64,000 nt of DNA from positions 87,453 to 151,452 of the forward strand of contig NZ_JYJP01000001.1 of assembly GCF_001012815.1 (NCBI RefSeq), in the 5' to 3' direction. Every line of letters starts with the position of its first letter. Within the stretch, counting starts at the first letter, position 1. The notes under the pieces were generated by a model. That model was not told where the DNA came from. It saw only the letters and a program-made list of their open reading frames with translations, and searched no databases. The DNA comes from Vibrio mexicanus (lineage in GTDB: Bacteria > Pseudomonadota > Gammaproteobacteria > Enterobacterales > Vibrionaceae). The translations under genes were made by a program, and so were the position numbers. Shown one piece after another: positions 51,188 to 61,324 of the stretch.

Positions 51188-52663
51188 TTGAAAAAATTAT
51201 TAGCACTTACTGCAATTGCGTCAGGAATGGCTTTTGCAAACCCTGCTGTGTCGGCAACTATTTCACCATTTGTTACTGGTGGCCAAGATGCAACACAGGA
51301 AGATTACAAAGACTATTTGGTTGGATTTACCGTTGAAGGTATCGCTGCTTGTGGTGGTGCACTTATCAATGGTAAGTGGATCTTAACGGCTAAGCACTGT
51401 ACTCCAATCTGGTATCAAACAAATGGGGATTTAAATGCTACGGTACGAGTTTATCAAGGGTTAGCAGCCTACGATAACGATGACCTAGTATATGAAGGGC
51501 CAGCTGTTAGTTACCGAGAGTGGAACATTGCCGATCAATACGCTTATCGTGAAGATGTTTCTAAGTTCGTCGTAGCTCCGATGCTACGTGAGTTATTAAA
51601 GGTGGAAGAATTAACTGGTTATACGGAAGTTTTGTGGAACTTTGGTGATACAGAGCTAAATGATGATATTGTGTTGATTGAACTATCAGAACAGATTCCT
51701 CATAACGATACTGTCACACTCCCTTTTCCTAAAGTTCTTGAAGAACATTACTCACCTGAGTCTTGGGAAGACTTCCAATCTAGTTTGAATCAACAAGCTG
51801 GCAATGAGTATTTGTTCATGGGGTGGGGTTCAGATAGAGAAAATGGCGCAGACCCTGATACATTACAAAAGGTTCAGTTACAAGTAAATGAGCCTGAACT
51901 TAATGTGGCATGTCATTACACTGCTTTTGTTGGCAGCAATATGAATGTTTATGATTGTGACTTTGATGTTACTAACCCGAGCCATGGGTTCAGGTCCACT
52001 TTTGTAGATTACACGATAACTGGTTCTGCATTTACTGAAACACGAGGACTTCTAGCATATACTGGTACTGGTCCAGGCGACAGTGGTACAGGGTTGATTA
52101 GTCCAGATGGTGAGTTGTTTGGTGTTGTATCTCGGGGAGATAGTGTTCCTGATGATCAGGGAGAATATAGGACGTCATTTTCTTCAACATTATGGTATGC
52201 AGATTGGTTTAAGCAACAGATAAATAGCTTGAGCACTCCATCGATGCTTTCAAGTATTGAGGTAGAGGAAGGCGTACATTCACCTGAGTTTAGAGTTGCG
52301 ATCCAAAACGTATCCAACTCAGAGCAGCTTATTGCTCCATACTTGTCTAGCAATAATTTCTTTGTTCTCGAAGAAAATCATTGTCCGTCACTGCTAGGCT
52401 CATACGAAACTTGTGAGCTAACAATTGTTTCCAACCTTGGCAACGACTATTTGACAGAAGGTGATTCGCATTCAGCAACACTGACACTAAACAGCGAAAC
52501 TGATCTTCCAGTATTAGTTGCAGTGGCTAGTGAGGGTGATGATGATAGAGACGAAGATATTACGCCACCTACTGGCGACTCCGGTAGCAGTGGAGGCAGT
52601 TCATTCTCTTTTCTTTGGCTGCTAGGCTTAGTCTCGGCGCTTGCATTGCGCCGCAAATTTTAG
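51188..52663 (+). CDS. Secreted trypsin-like serine protease with GlyGly-CTERM
   Basis: The 491-residue protein has a signal peptide (MKKLLALTAIASGMAFANPA), a chymotrypsin-fold domain with His70 (WILTAKHC), Asp160 (LNDDIVLIEL) and Ser299 (GPGDSGTGL), an Ig-like region and a C-terminal tail made of GDSGSSGGSS, a hydrophobic helix and RRKF. That tail is a GlyGly-CTERM signal, cut by a rhombosortase; Vibrio VesB-type proteases with this layout are exported by the type II system and held at the cell surface. The motif GDSGTG differs from the usual GDSGGP. TTG 51188 is favoured because AAGGA lies upstream and the signal peptide then starts at residue 1; ATG 51155 is possible. The gene is more AT-rich than its neighbours. 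Confidence 0.87.
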   Translation: MKKLLALTAIASGMAFANPAVSATISPFVTGGQDATQEDYKDYLVGFTVEGIAACGGALINGKWILTAKHCTPIWYQTNGDLNATVRVYQGLAAYDNDDLVYEGPAVSYREWNIADQYAYREDVSKFVVAPMLRELLKVEELTGYTEVLWNFGDTELNDDIVLIELSEQIPHNDTVTLPFPKVLEEHYSPESWEDFQSSLNQQAGNEYLFMGWGSDRENGADPDTLQKVQLQVNEPELNVACHYTAFVGSNMNVYDCDFDVTNPSHGFRSTFVDYTITGSAFTETRGLLAYTGTGPGDSGTGLISPDGELFGVVSRGDSVPDDQGEYRTSFSSTLWYADWFKQQINSLSTPSMLSSIEVEEGVHSPEFRVAIQNVSNSEQLIAPYLSSNNFFVLEENHCPSLLGSYETCELTIVSNLGNDYLTEGDSHSATLTLNSETDLPVLVAVASEGDDDRDEDITPPTGDSGSSGGSSFSFLWLLGLVSALALRRKF

Positions 52664-52706
52664 CCCTTTACTAGTATTGAGTTCGTCGCCCAAAATCATT
52701 AAACAT

Positions 52707-52747
52707 AAACGGCTTGCAGTCATGCAAGCCGTTTTCTTTTAAGCGGT
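52707..52747. repeat. 41-nt terminator repeat, copy 2
   Basis: This matches copy 1 at 37 of 41 positions, all differences being in the loop. It lies between the protease and the convergent msrA gene and also works as a terminator (10-bp stem then TTTTCTTTT). Confidence 0.85.
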
Positions 52748-53221
52748 TTACTGCTTGTATTTGTGCAGTATATCTTGGGGTATATGGCAATAGTCATTGG
52801 GGCGAAGCGTTAGGCGATCTTGGTGCTCATCGTCACTTTTGACGTAGTTGGTCAACGGCAGCACTTCAATAGCAATCTTGTCAGCGTCTGGTCGCGCAGC
52901 GATGTAGCACTTCACACGTGTTAAATGCTCAGCATTCAAGCTGTATACCCCTGTACGGTACTTTTTGCCAACATCCTCACCCTGTTTATTGATGCTGTAT
53001 GGATCAATGATTTCAAAATAAAAATCCATTAACTGCTCTATGGTCACTTTCTCTGGATCGAACTGCGTTAGCACACATTCCGCATAGCCATCATAGTCAC
53101 TTTGGGTTGTGTGGGTTGTGCCATTGGCGCGCCCTGCTTGGGTTAACATCACACCCGGAAGGTGGCGCATGAACTCTTGCACGCCCCACAAACAACCTCC
53201 AGCAAAATAGATCTTTTCCAT
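52748..53221 (-). CDS. msrA: Peptide methionine-S-sulfoxide reductase MsrA
   Basis: The 157-residue protein has the catalytic motif YFAGGCLWGVQEF with Cys10 (GGCLWG in place of the common GGCFWG), and IIDPYSINKQGEDVGKKYRT, the conserved substrate region. It reduces S-methionine sulfoxide in proteins. ATG 53221 is preferred over an upstream in-frame start 27 codons earlier. It is shorter than the 200-plus residue E. coli MsrA but fits the short MsrA group. Confidence 0.9.
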   Translation of the reverse strand: MEKIYFAGGCLWGVQEFMRHLPGVMLTQAGRANGTTHTTQSDYDGYAECVLTQFDPEKVTIEQLMDFYFEIIDPYSINKQGEDVGKKYRTGVYSLNAEHLTRVKCYIAARPDADKIAIEVLPLTNYVKSDDEHQDRLTLRPNDYCHIPQDILHKYKQ

Positions 53222-53459
53222 ATTCGCTCTTTCTCGACATAAGATAGACGGCAGGCAAGTTATCACACTTTTCGGTGAGATAGGATGCCTAAAACCAAAC
53301 ACTGATGTTCAAAAACATGCTGAAGGCCAAAATACCGCATCCGCTAAACATTCATAATGTCAATAGGTGTTCTAAACTATTAAAAAGCACTCAGTCTCGG
53401 TGCCTTTTAACTATAAAAGAGATTTTCACATTTCTTGTATTTCCCTATTAGGAGCCTTC

Positions 53460-54403
53460 ATGTCATTTGTTTTTAAGTTCACTCAACTGAAATTGATGAC
53501 CGCACTCATAGTTATTTTCGGTACGTTATTTAGCACACTGTCGATTGCTGATGAGCAAAGTGACCGTACTTTCGTTGTTGGTGTGGTTAGCTCCAAACCT
53601 GTGAAAGCCTTTGAGCGAGCTCAACCTCTTGCCAATTATCTGGCAGCGAATCTCAGCCAATATGGTTACTCCAAAGGAGATGTAAAAGTCGCTCGAAACT
53701 TGAGAGAGCTAGAAAGATGGTTAAAACGAGGTCAAGTTGATATTTTCTCTGAAACCGCCTTTACCGCCTATGAATTGGAGAGCTCTAACCTCGCCGATAT
53801 CCTAGCAAGACACTGGAAAAATGGGTCGGCGGAATACCATTCGCTGTTTTTCGCTCGCGTCGATAGCAACATTTCCAGTTTCGACGACTTAGTCGACAAG
53901 ATAGTAACTTTTGAAGATAGGCTTTCCACCAGTGCCTATTATTTACCTGCTACCACACTTGTTAATGAGGGTTACCGCCTCAGCGAAGTTTCCTCACCTA
54001 GAGAAGCCCCTCCAAAAGGTACCATTGGCTATTTCTTTGCGGATGAGCTTTCCCCCATGGCGATGAATCCAGCATGATGTCTTGGGTGGAAAAAGGCATC
54101 GTCGCCGCTTCCGCGTTCAGTAATGAAGATTGGGATGACGAAGTGACGCCTGAGATCAGCGCTAACCTAAATGTATTTTACCGCACGCCCAATATTCCCC
54201 GAGCCGTTATGATGGCGAGATCCACGCTGGATCCACAATTAAAAACAGACATTCAGACACTGCTGTTTTCCGCCGATAGCAACGAAGAGGGGCTCAATGC
54301 ACTGAGAGCCTTTAAGAAAACCAAGAAGTTTGACCCAATACCACAAGAAGCACTCACCACTATTCAAGAAATTGGTGCAAAACGAACCGTGCTAGAAGAT
54401 TGA
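53460..54403 (+). CDS. PhnD-like periplasmic binding protein, one frameshift
   Basis: A signal peptide (TALIVIFGTLFSTLSIADEQ) is followed by a type 2 periplasmic binding fold of the PhnD/phosphate-phosphonate group: FVVGVVSSKPVKAFERAQPL at the start, then GQVDIFSETAFTAYEL and RVDSNISSFDDL. The first frame ends at 54075-54077; restoring one C in the C-run at 54049-54053 gives LSPHGDESSMMSWVEKGIVA and about 314 residues. AGGAG lies before ATG 53460. No ABC permease or ATPase genes follow; a GGDEF-EAL gene starts 10 bases later. It is therefore likely a sensor partner rather than a transport component. Confidence 0.82.
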
Positions 54404-54413
54404 GTGGTGGGCT

Positions 54414-56529
54414 ATGAAGTTAAGGGGAAAAATATTAATGACCAGTACGGTGTTTATTGCCATCACCGTGCTCATGTTGTTTTATTCTCAAAGCCACGTT
54501 CGCCAGCTCTATACCGATGAGCTGCTCAACGCGACATCGAATAACATCTCCGAAAACGCCAAAAAACAAACGCTTGAAAGGGTAAAGGCAACACTGAACT
54601 ACTTGGTTGACGCAACAATTGGGCCTATGTATTTCTTCGATCTTGATGGGGTAAGGTATGTCATTGAGCCTGTCATCAATGATGGCAATATTCATAAAGT
54701 GGCAGTGTTCGATAATGAAGGTAAGGTCTTTTACTCAAGCAGCCCTGATGATAGATATGGGCAAGCAGTCAACTCAGCAGGATTAGAAAACACCGTCATT
54801 CAGAATAGCGAAGTCTACACTCACCAAGACAGTGATACTTTAACCCTTGCGGCGCCGCTCCAGATCCAAGATAAAATCTTGGGGGCGTGCTGATCATATA
54901 CTCTCTCAAAGCGGTTAAGGAGGATATTAAAAGAAACCAAGAGCTCGTGGTTGAGCTAAGCCAATCCAACAAGCAGCTATTTATTAAGCTCAACATTCTC
55001 GTATTGGTCACTACTTTGTGCCTTAGCTTGTTTCTTTCGTTGGGCCTTGCCAGCCGACTAATCACCCCACTATACGAACTCATTGCCCACTCCAAACGCT
55101 TAGAAAAAGGCAAGTACGGCACTTATAACAAAGTCTCGTCAAACGATGAGTTGCAAGAGCTCGCAGAGTCCATCAATGATATGGACCGACGCCTAGAACA
55201 GCGTACCGCCGAAATCGAGTTCATGGCATTTCATGATTCATTAACCAAGGTTCCCAACCGAGCCTGCTTTATTAATTTAATCCAAGGCCTGATTGAAGAA
55301 TTAGATTCTGAACCACAGTCATTCTCCATTCTTTTCATAGATTTAGATGGTTTTAAAAGCGTTAATGATAACTTAGGCCACCAAGCGGGCGATAACCTAC
55401 TGTGTGAGATGTCTTCCCGAATCAACCAAACCATACAGGCGTTCAACAAAGATAACGTTGTTGCTCGAGTCGGGGGCGACGAATTTATCGTTTACATAAA
55501 TCAAACAGACTCAACCTCGGATGCAGAAGACATAACACGACAGCTGTTAAAAGAAATCCATAAACCAATTAACCTTGAACAATCGTCAGGCCTCATATAT
55601 TCCGGCGCAAGCATTGGTATCTCTACCTATGATAGTTATACCGATGCGCAGGATGCCGAAGCGCTTATTAAGCAAGCGGATATCGCCATGTACGCCGCTA
55701 AAGCGATGGGGAAAGGGTGCTACGCCCGTTACTCTGAGGAGCTTGAAAGAGCCAGTAAACGAGCCGATGAGTTAGAGAATAACTTGAAAATGGCAATGTC
55801 CGACTTTAAACAGTTTCAAGTCTGGTATCAGCCGCAAGTCGCATTGCACGACGAATCCCTCGTCGGTTTTGAGGCCTTGCTTCGTTGGAACCACCCTCAG
55901 CTAGGAGAAATATCGCCTACGGAGTTTATTCCTGTGGCCGAATCGACAGGTTTAATTGTCGACTTGGGCAAATGGGTATTTAGTCAGGTAGTGGAGGATA
56001 TCGCGAAGTGTTGTAATGAGCTGACATTCACAGTATCAGTTAACGTCTCAGCAAAACAGCTTAGGGATAAGGGACTGGCTCATCATTTACAAGAGTGCAC
56101 AGCGGCTTCAAATGTCGCAATGAATCGGCTGCAAATCGAAATTACCGAGACAGCTTGATGGACAGCTGGCAAATGGCTCAAGAATCACTTAACGAGCTAC
56201 GAACAATGGGGGTGGAAGTCTGGCTTGATGACTTTGGCACAGGCTACGCTTCATTGAGCTACCTACAAAAGCTAAAGATTGATGGTTTAAAAATAGATCG
56301 AAGTTTTATTTCTGGTGAAAATGTCAATCTCACCAATAACACCCTGTGCTCCGCCATTATTTCTATGGCCAAGAAACTGGATATTAAAGTCGTGGCGGAA
56401 GGGGTGGAAACCTATGAACAAGCCGAGTTTTTCAAACAAGAGCAATGTGATAGTGCTCAAGGTTATTTCTATGCTCGGCCAATGCCATTTGAAAAGCTCA
56501 ACTTAAAACCGCGCTCTCACATTGCTTGA
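54414..56529 (+). CDS. Membrane GGDEF-EAL protein, two frameshifts
   Basis: The repaired 705-residue protein has a membrane helix (KILMTSTVFIAITVLMLFYS), a periplasmic sensor of about 130 residues, a second helix, a HAMP domain, a GGDEF domain (ARVGGDEFIVYI) and an EAL domain (GFEALLRWNHPQ, VNVSAKQL, LDDFGTGYASLSYLQ, KIDRSFI). Both output motifs are intact, so it may make and break c-di-GMP. Breaks are at 54884-54889 (one G restored gives KILGGVLIIYSLK) and 56155-56157 (one T restored gives ETALMDSWQ). The PhnD-like gene just upstream is probably its ligand-binding partner, by analogy with NspS and MbaA of V. cholerae, where a periplasmic binding protein controls a GGDEF-EAL protein. Confidence 0.87.
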
Positions 56530-56546
56530 ATTCAGCGTCTCCCGTC

Positions 56547-56573
56547 ATAAAAAAACCTAGCTTTGCAGCTAGG
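56547..56573 (-). terminator. Terminator of the PAP2 phosphatase gene
   Basis: CCTAGCT and AGCTAGG form the stem, followed on the minus strand by a run of T. Confidence 0.75.
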
Positions 56574-56643
56574 CCAAACTATGAGGTGCTGGCACTACTT
56601 TGCGCACCAAAGCCTCAATGAAAACCAACACCTGTACTCATCA

Positions 56644-57432
56644 CTATTGCGTAAGGGCTTTGTATTCCTGTTTTGCCGCGTTTAAATCCGTGACAAATTG
56701 TTCATCTTCCATCAGTTTATTAAATACGATGTGAGCGATTTTTTTACCCGCTTCCACATCACTCTCCCAGTGGGCATTACACACAATACGGCTGTAGCCG
56801 TAATCAGCACCGCGTTGGATTAACTGCGCTTCACTTGATGGGGCAATCGCGGCTGCCACTAGCGAAACGCCATATCCTGAGGCAGTGTGACCCGAAGGAT
56901 ACGATCCGTCTTTTGACAAATAGTCTTCCGCATAAGGTGTGCACGATGGCAAGCCATTCACGGCAAAAGGACGCGCTTTGTTGTAGTGCTTTTTAGAATC
57001 TGACGTTGCTAATCCAAACGATGAAACACTTCGCCCCATAACGACATAAATGGCTGGTGTTTGTTGAGCATTAATCTCGATACCCAGCACATCACCATAA
57101 ATTTTCGCAAAGTAATCTGGGGTGATACGCGCATCTTGCGTGGCTTGCGCCATACGAGCGGGATCTTCCACTGTAAAATCAATCGCTCCGATACGCTTAT
57201 CTTCCAAGTCTTGGTTGCTCCCTTCAACTGGCGGTGGGGCAATTAGATCCACGGTTTTCACCGCTTCAATGTAAGGCTGATAAAACTGGTAGTTACCGTA
57301 AGTAATTAGCTCTAACGATTCAATACTCGTTGGAGAGGCATGTTCAAGATTAAGCGAGTTAGAATCAGCCGCAAAAGCGCTAGAGAATGTCGCTGGAAAT
57401 AACAGCGCCAAACCGAGTAAAGATTTCTTCAT
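56644..57432 (-). CDS. Class A acid phosphatase / PAP2-type periplasmic phosphatase
   Basis: The 262-residue protein has a signal peptide (MKKSLLGLALLFPATFSSAF) and the three PAP2 motifs: KKHYNKARPF, the PSGHT motif in GSYPSGHTASGYG, and SRIVCNAHWESDV with the catalytic His. It matches bacterial PhoN-type acid phosphatases that remove phosphate from many esters in the periplasm. ATG 57432 has GGAGAG upstream. It has its own minus-strand terminator. Confidence 0.9.
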   Translation of the reverse strand: MKKSLLGLALLFPATFSSAFAADSNSLNLEHASPTSIESLELITYGNYQFYQPYIEAVKTVDLIAPPPVEGSNQDLEDKRIGAIDFTVEDPARMAQATQDARITPDYFAKIYGDVLGIEINAQQTPAIYVVMGRSVSSFGLATSDSKKHYNKARPFAVNGLPSCTPYAEDYLSKDGSYPSGHTASGYGVSLVAAAIAPSSEAQLIQRGADYGYSRIVCNAHWESDVEAGKKIAHIVFNKLMEDEQFVTDLNAAKQEYKALTQ

Positions 57433-57764
57433 GTGATGTCTCTCCAAATCAAAAGTAAGGACTTAACTCCTTAATAGGTTCGAGATAATAGTACTGAAGT
57501 CATTTGTGGTAGGCATAGTTATATCAATTATTCCGAAGCAGAATACCTTCAGAAATAGAAGCAAAAACAAACACCTCTAGTATGGTTCAATCAAGCTTGG
57601 CAACCCAATGTTCGATTAAATCTCAAGTCCTAGAAAGATGAAATGAGGATAACATCCGTCATAACGCAGTTAGTGAGTTAACCGAAGTCGAATAATATTT
57701 CCCTCAAGCAAGGATGAGCGGGACACATTATTTACAGAAACTTTAAAATCCTAAGAGGTTAATT
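57433..57764. other. 332-base intergenic region upstream of the abgB-like gene, with a LysR-type box
   Basis: No gene is visible. ATTC-N7-GAAT at 57530-57544 fits the T-N11-A form of LysR binding sites and could serve the LysR regulator found downstream of the hydrolase gene. Confidence 0.3.
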
Positions 57765-59204
57765 ATGACTGACTACACGAAACTAGATAACGAAGTGACA
57801 AACATTGCCGATGAGCTTTGGGCAGTATCTTCAAAAGTTTGGGAACTGGCTGAACTTAGCTACCAAGAGATCGAGAGCTCAGCACTAGAAAGTGCGCTGC
57901 TAGAAAAGCACGGTTTCACGATTGAGCAGCGCAACATTGCGGGTTTAGAAACCTCTTGGATTGCCACTTGGGGTAGCGGCAAGCCAGTTGTTGGTTACAT
58001 GGTTGAATTCGATGCTCTTCCAAGCCTAGGTAACGCAATTGCACCAGAGCAAACACCAGCAGAAAGCGGTAACACCAATGGTCACGGTTGTGGTCACAGC
58101 ACGATTGGCCCATCTTCTATCGGTGGCGCGATTGCCCTAAAACACCATATGGAGAAAGAAGGCATTTCAGGCACCATCAAAGTGTTCGGCTGCCCAGCAG
58201 AAGAAGCGCTAAACGGTAAAAACTACATGGTTGCCGCAGGTGTGTTCGACGGCATCGATGTGGCCCTTCATAATCACCCATTCGATGTCACTACAGCGGT
58301 AAACTTCCACACAACGGCCTCGGTTGACCTTATCGTTGAGTGGCAAGGCATCACGGCGCACGCAGGCGTTTCACCGTGGGAAGGTCGCAGCGCACTTCAT
58401 GCCTCTGAAATCTTCCTAGTATCTGCAAACATGATGCGCGAGCAGCTAGAACCCACTGCACGTCTGCATTACCAAATTCTTGAAGGTGGCGCGGCGGTAA
58501 ACGTTATCCCTGACCACGCAAAAGTGCTCGTTCGTTATCGCGGCAAAAGCGCAGAAGATGTTCGCATGCATAAAGCATGGCTTGAAGACATGGCAAAAGG
58601 CGCAGCACTTTCAACACAAACAGAAGCTAAGGTAACTAACCTAGGTGGCATCTACGATATTTTGCCAAACGACACATTTGCAGAAAGTATCACAGGCCAC
58701 CTAAACCGCTACTTCCCTATCGAGTGGACAGCGGAAGAACAAGAATTTGCACGCTCTATTCAGCGCGCAACAGGTAAACCAGAAGATGGCCTAACCACTA
58801 AAGTTATCCCACCACAAAAAGGCTTGGAGAATGGCGGCTCATCCGATGTGGGTGATGTAAGCTGGACGGTTCCTACTATGGGTATTGGCTTCTCAGCATG
58901 GCCACTGCACATTCCTGCTCACCAGTGGGGAGTGACGGCATCGGTAGGTTCAAGCATTGGCCGTAAAGGTATTATTCATGCAGCGCACACATTGGCCGCT
59001 CAAGGTTTGGAGCTTATGACGAACCCACAACTTCTGGAATCAATCAAACAAGATTTCGAAGAGAAAAAAGCAGGGCGTGAATACGTGACTCTGAACGATT
59101 TAGACGTAAACCCAGCCGCAAGCTTAACGGAAGAGCAGCGCGCTCAACATGAGAAGTTCGTAAAAACATCACTCGACAACATTCTGCCAAAAACAGGTCG
59201 TTAA
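57765..59204 (+). CDS. M20 family amidohydrolase, p-aminobenzoyl-glutamate hydrolase subunit B-like
   Basis: The 479-residue protein has the M20D/AbgB features: GYMVEFDALPSLGN, the metal motif NGHGCGHSTIGPSS, and FGCPAEEALNGKNYMV, then the lid domain from about 185 and HNHPFDVTT. AbgB cleaves p-aminobenzoyl-glutamate, a folate breakdown product, but related enzymes hydrolyse other N-acyl amino acids. GAGGT lies before the ATG. There is no abgA or abgT gene beside it, so the substrate is uncertain. Confidence 0.85.
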   Translation: MTDYTKLDNEVTNIADELWAVSSKVWELAELSYQEIESSALESALLEKHGFTIEQRNIAGLETSWIATWGSGKPVVGYMVEFDALPSLGNAIAPEQTPAESGNTNGHGCGHSTIGPSSIGGAIALKHHMEKEGISGTIKVFGCPAEEALNGKNYMVAAGVFDGIDVALHNHPFDVTTAVNFHTTASVDLIVEWQGITAHAGVSPWEGRSALHASEIFLVSANMMREQLEPTARLHYQILEGGAAVNVIPDHAKVLVRYRGKSAEDVRMHKAWLEDMAKGAALSTQTEAKVTNLGGIYDILPNDTFAESITGHLNRYFPIEWTAEEQEFARSIQRATGKPEDGLTTKVIPPQKGLENGGSSDVGDVSWTVPTMGIGFSAWPLHIPAHQWGVTASVGSSIGRKGIIHAAHTLAAQGLELMTNPQLLESIKQDFEEKKAGREYVTLNDLDVNPAASLTEEQRAQHEKFVKTSLDNILPKTGR

Positions 59205-59221
59205 TCGAGAAAATCAGACCA

Positions 59222-59250
59222 GCCCTCAGTCTACACTGGGGGCATTTTGT
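59222..59250 (+). terminator. Terminator of the abgB-like gene
   Basis: GCCCTCAGT and ACTGGGGGC form a 9-bp stem (one G-T pair) followed by ATTTTGT. Confidence 0.75.
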
Positions 59251-59304
59251 ATCGATTCATCAAGACCCAAACTGACTATCCAATAAAGTCGCTAATCTTT
59301 ATCA

Positions 59305-60261
59305 TCACTGCACGAACACCTTGTCGCGTAAGGTTGTGATGATAAGCTCTCTTAGCCACTGGTGAGCGGCACTCGCGGCGGTGCGTTTGTGCTCAATCAG
59401 ATAAATGTCGACACCAAATTCTGGCTTATCGTCCATCGCAAATACAGGCACCAAGCGATCTTTTAGGTTAGCCATATCCAGCAGCTTATCCGATGACACC
59501 ATAATGGTTTCGCTGTTCTCCATCACTTCAACCAGAGTGAGTAACTGCCCACTTTTGAACATCACATCTCGCTTGATTCCAAGCTTGGCAAGATGGTCAT
59601 CGACAGGGTTACTCAGACCGACCGATGAGCGAATATCTAAGCTCATATCCACGAATCGATAGCTCAAGCACTCTTCTAGCGTCACATCTGTTTTCGAAGC
59701 CAGAGGATGCTCTTTCGCCACATAAAATACTGGATAGATGGAGCCAAGTTTCTCGAATGGAAACTCTTCCCCATTCTCGGGTTCATGGATGTGAACTGAA
59801 AAATCCACATCGCGCGACACTAATTGCGACACTGCATCTTTTCCAACAGGAAACTCGACAAGACTGGCTTTCGGCGCTTGTTGTGACAAAGCAGCGGCAA
59901 GAGGCACAGACAAAAATCCACTCATAAGCGGTGGCAATGAGACCACAAAGGTTTGGTCGCAACTTTGTGGAGAAAAGGCAGTTTGTGCGATGAGATGCTG
60001 AGCATTTCTTAGCAGCTCTTCGAGTGGGGCTTGTAGATCCAACGCTTTTTGCGTCGGCACTAAGCCATTGGATTCACGGTAAAAAAGTGGGTCATCAAAC
60101 AAATCACGTAAGCGTCCGAGTGTGCGGCTCATGGCAGGCTGTGAGAGATACAAGGTTTGGGCGGCGCGAGTGACGTTTTTCTCCTTAATTAACACACTCA
60201 AGGAGACCAATAGATTCAAATCTAAACGGGACAGTTGCTGCTCTAGCGTTACCATAATCAT
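59305..60261 (-). CDS. LysR-family transcriptional regulator
   Basis: The 318-residue protein has the N-terminal LysR helix-turn-helix (LDLNLLVSLSVLIKEKNVTR then AAQTLYLSQPAMSRTLGRLR) and the PBP2-like effector domain. It is convergent to the abgB-like hydrolase and may control it. The start is ATG 60261, with ATG 60255 as an alternative. Confidence 0.9.
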   Translation of the reverse strand: MIMVTLEQQLSRLDLNLLVSLSVLIKEKNVTRAAQTLYLSQPAMSRTLGRLRDLFDDPLFYRESNGLVPTQKALDLQAPLEELLRNAQHLIAQTAFSPQSCDQTFVVSLPPLMSGFLSVPLAAALSQQAPKASLVEFPVGKDAVSQLVSRDVDFSVHIHEPENGEEFPFEKLGSIYPVFYVAKEHPLASKTDVTLEECLSYRFVDMSLDIRSSVGLSNPVDDHLAKLGIKRDVMFKSGQLLTLVEVMENSETIMVSSDKLLDMANLKDRLVPVFAMDDKPEFGVDIYLIEHKRTAASAAHQWLRELIITTLRDKVFVQ

Positions 60262-60359
60262 GCACTCAAGTTATATCACTGAGTAGACTATGACACTGCA
60301 GTGCATAGATGTACAGATAGGCGGCGCTCGGTTGTGAGAACGCCACCTAAAAAGGCGAG

Positions 60360-61051
60360 TTAAGCTTGCACCGTATTCTCACCGACACCATAAGCAATGA
60401 GGCGTGAAAGCTCGGTTAAACTGCGGCCCGACTCTGCTTGCCAGTGGTTAAAGGCGCGTTGAATTGCCTCTAGGCTGCGCTTGCTGTACAAGCCACCTTC
60501 GATAATGCTATTGGCTCTGAGGTAGCTTTCAATATCCCGGCTCAAAATGAAGGTATCTTTACCTAACTGCCTCAGCGCATACGGCCCTGTGTTCCCCCCA
60601 ATCGCTCGCCATGTTTTTTCAAATAGAGCCACAAGCCTACGATGTCCTCTTCTGGCCAATCGGCAATAAACTGGGCAAAGCTCCCGTGCTCTTTCTGCAC
60701 ATTGCGGATCATCTGCGCATTGGCTGGCACGGTCTTCACTTTGGTAAAGTTGCGCACAATTCGCGTATCTTGGCTTTTGCGCTCAAGCATGTCAGCCGGC
60801 ATAAGCAGCAGCTTCTCAATATCGAATTCCCAAAAGACTTCTTCGAAATCGGGCCATTTGTTGTGAATCACACGCCAAACAAAGCCAGACTGAAAAATGG
60901 ACTTGGTAAACTGCGCCAAAAAGCGATCATCTGAAATACTCGCTAACTGCGTATTGGTAAGCGGGCCTGGCAATAACATCTCTAATGCAGATTCGCCGCC
61001 CTTGCGCTCGGCAGCTCGATGGTAAATGGCGTCGAAAGATTCGTATTTCAT
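60360..61051 (-). CDS. DNA-3-methyladenine glycosylase I family protein, one frameshift
   Basis: The protein has the Tag-like fold: YESFDAIYHRAAERKGGESA at the start, SIFQSGFVWRVIHNKWPDFE in the middle and LKKHGERLGGNTGPYALRQL after repair. Tag enzymes excise 3-methyladenine from alkylated DNA. The first frame turns into GGTQGRMR and stops at 60572; restoring one G in the G-run at 60594-60599 joins the C-terminal part, giving about 230 residues. ATG 61051 is preferred to the longer frame, which adds 41 unrelated residues. This is a divergent member, so the exact lesion is uncertain. Confidence 0.8.
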
Positions 61052-61324
61052 GTTCACTCGATAAAATCCTAACTCGATAAAGTCGGATAAGAGTACCCGA
61101 CCTGAGCATTTATTGCCTGCCATTTTTGCGCTCATCCATCCATCAAGAAATAACAATGAGTAATCAAAACGCAATAATGATATGCACAGGGCGGATAATT
61201 GATATCAGTTTAAGTCAGTAGCTTGAGCGCCAACAATTCGTAGAATGAACTTATCGAATCAATGAGCCACGGACTGCAGCGTTGATTGACTTGTTTAAAT
61301 TACCTTTAACTGTCGAGGTTTATT

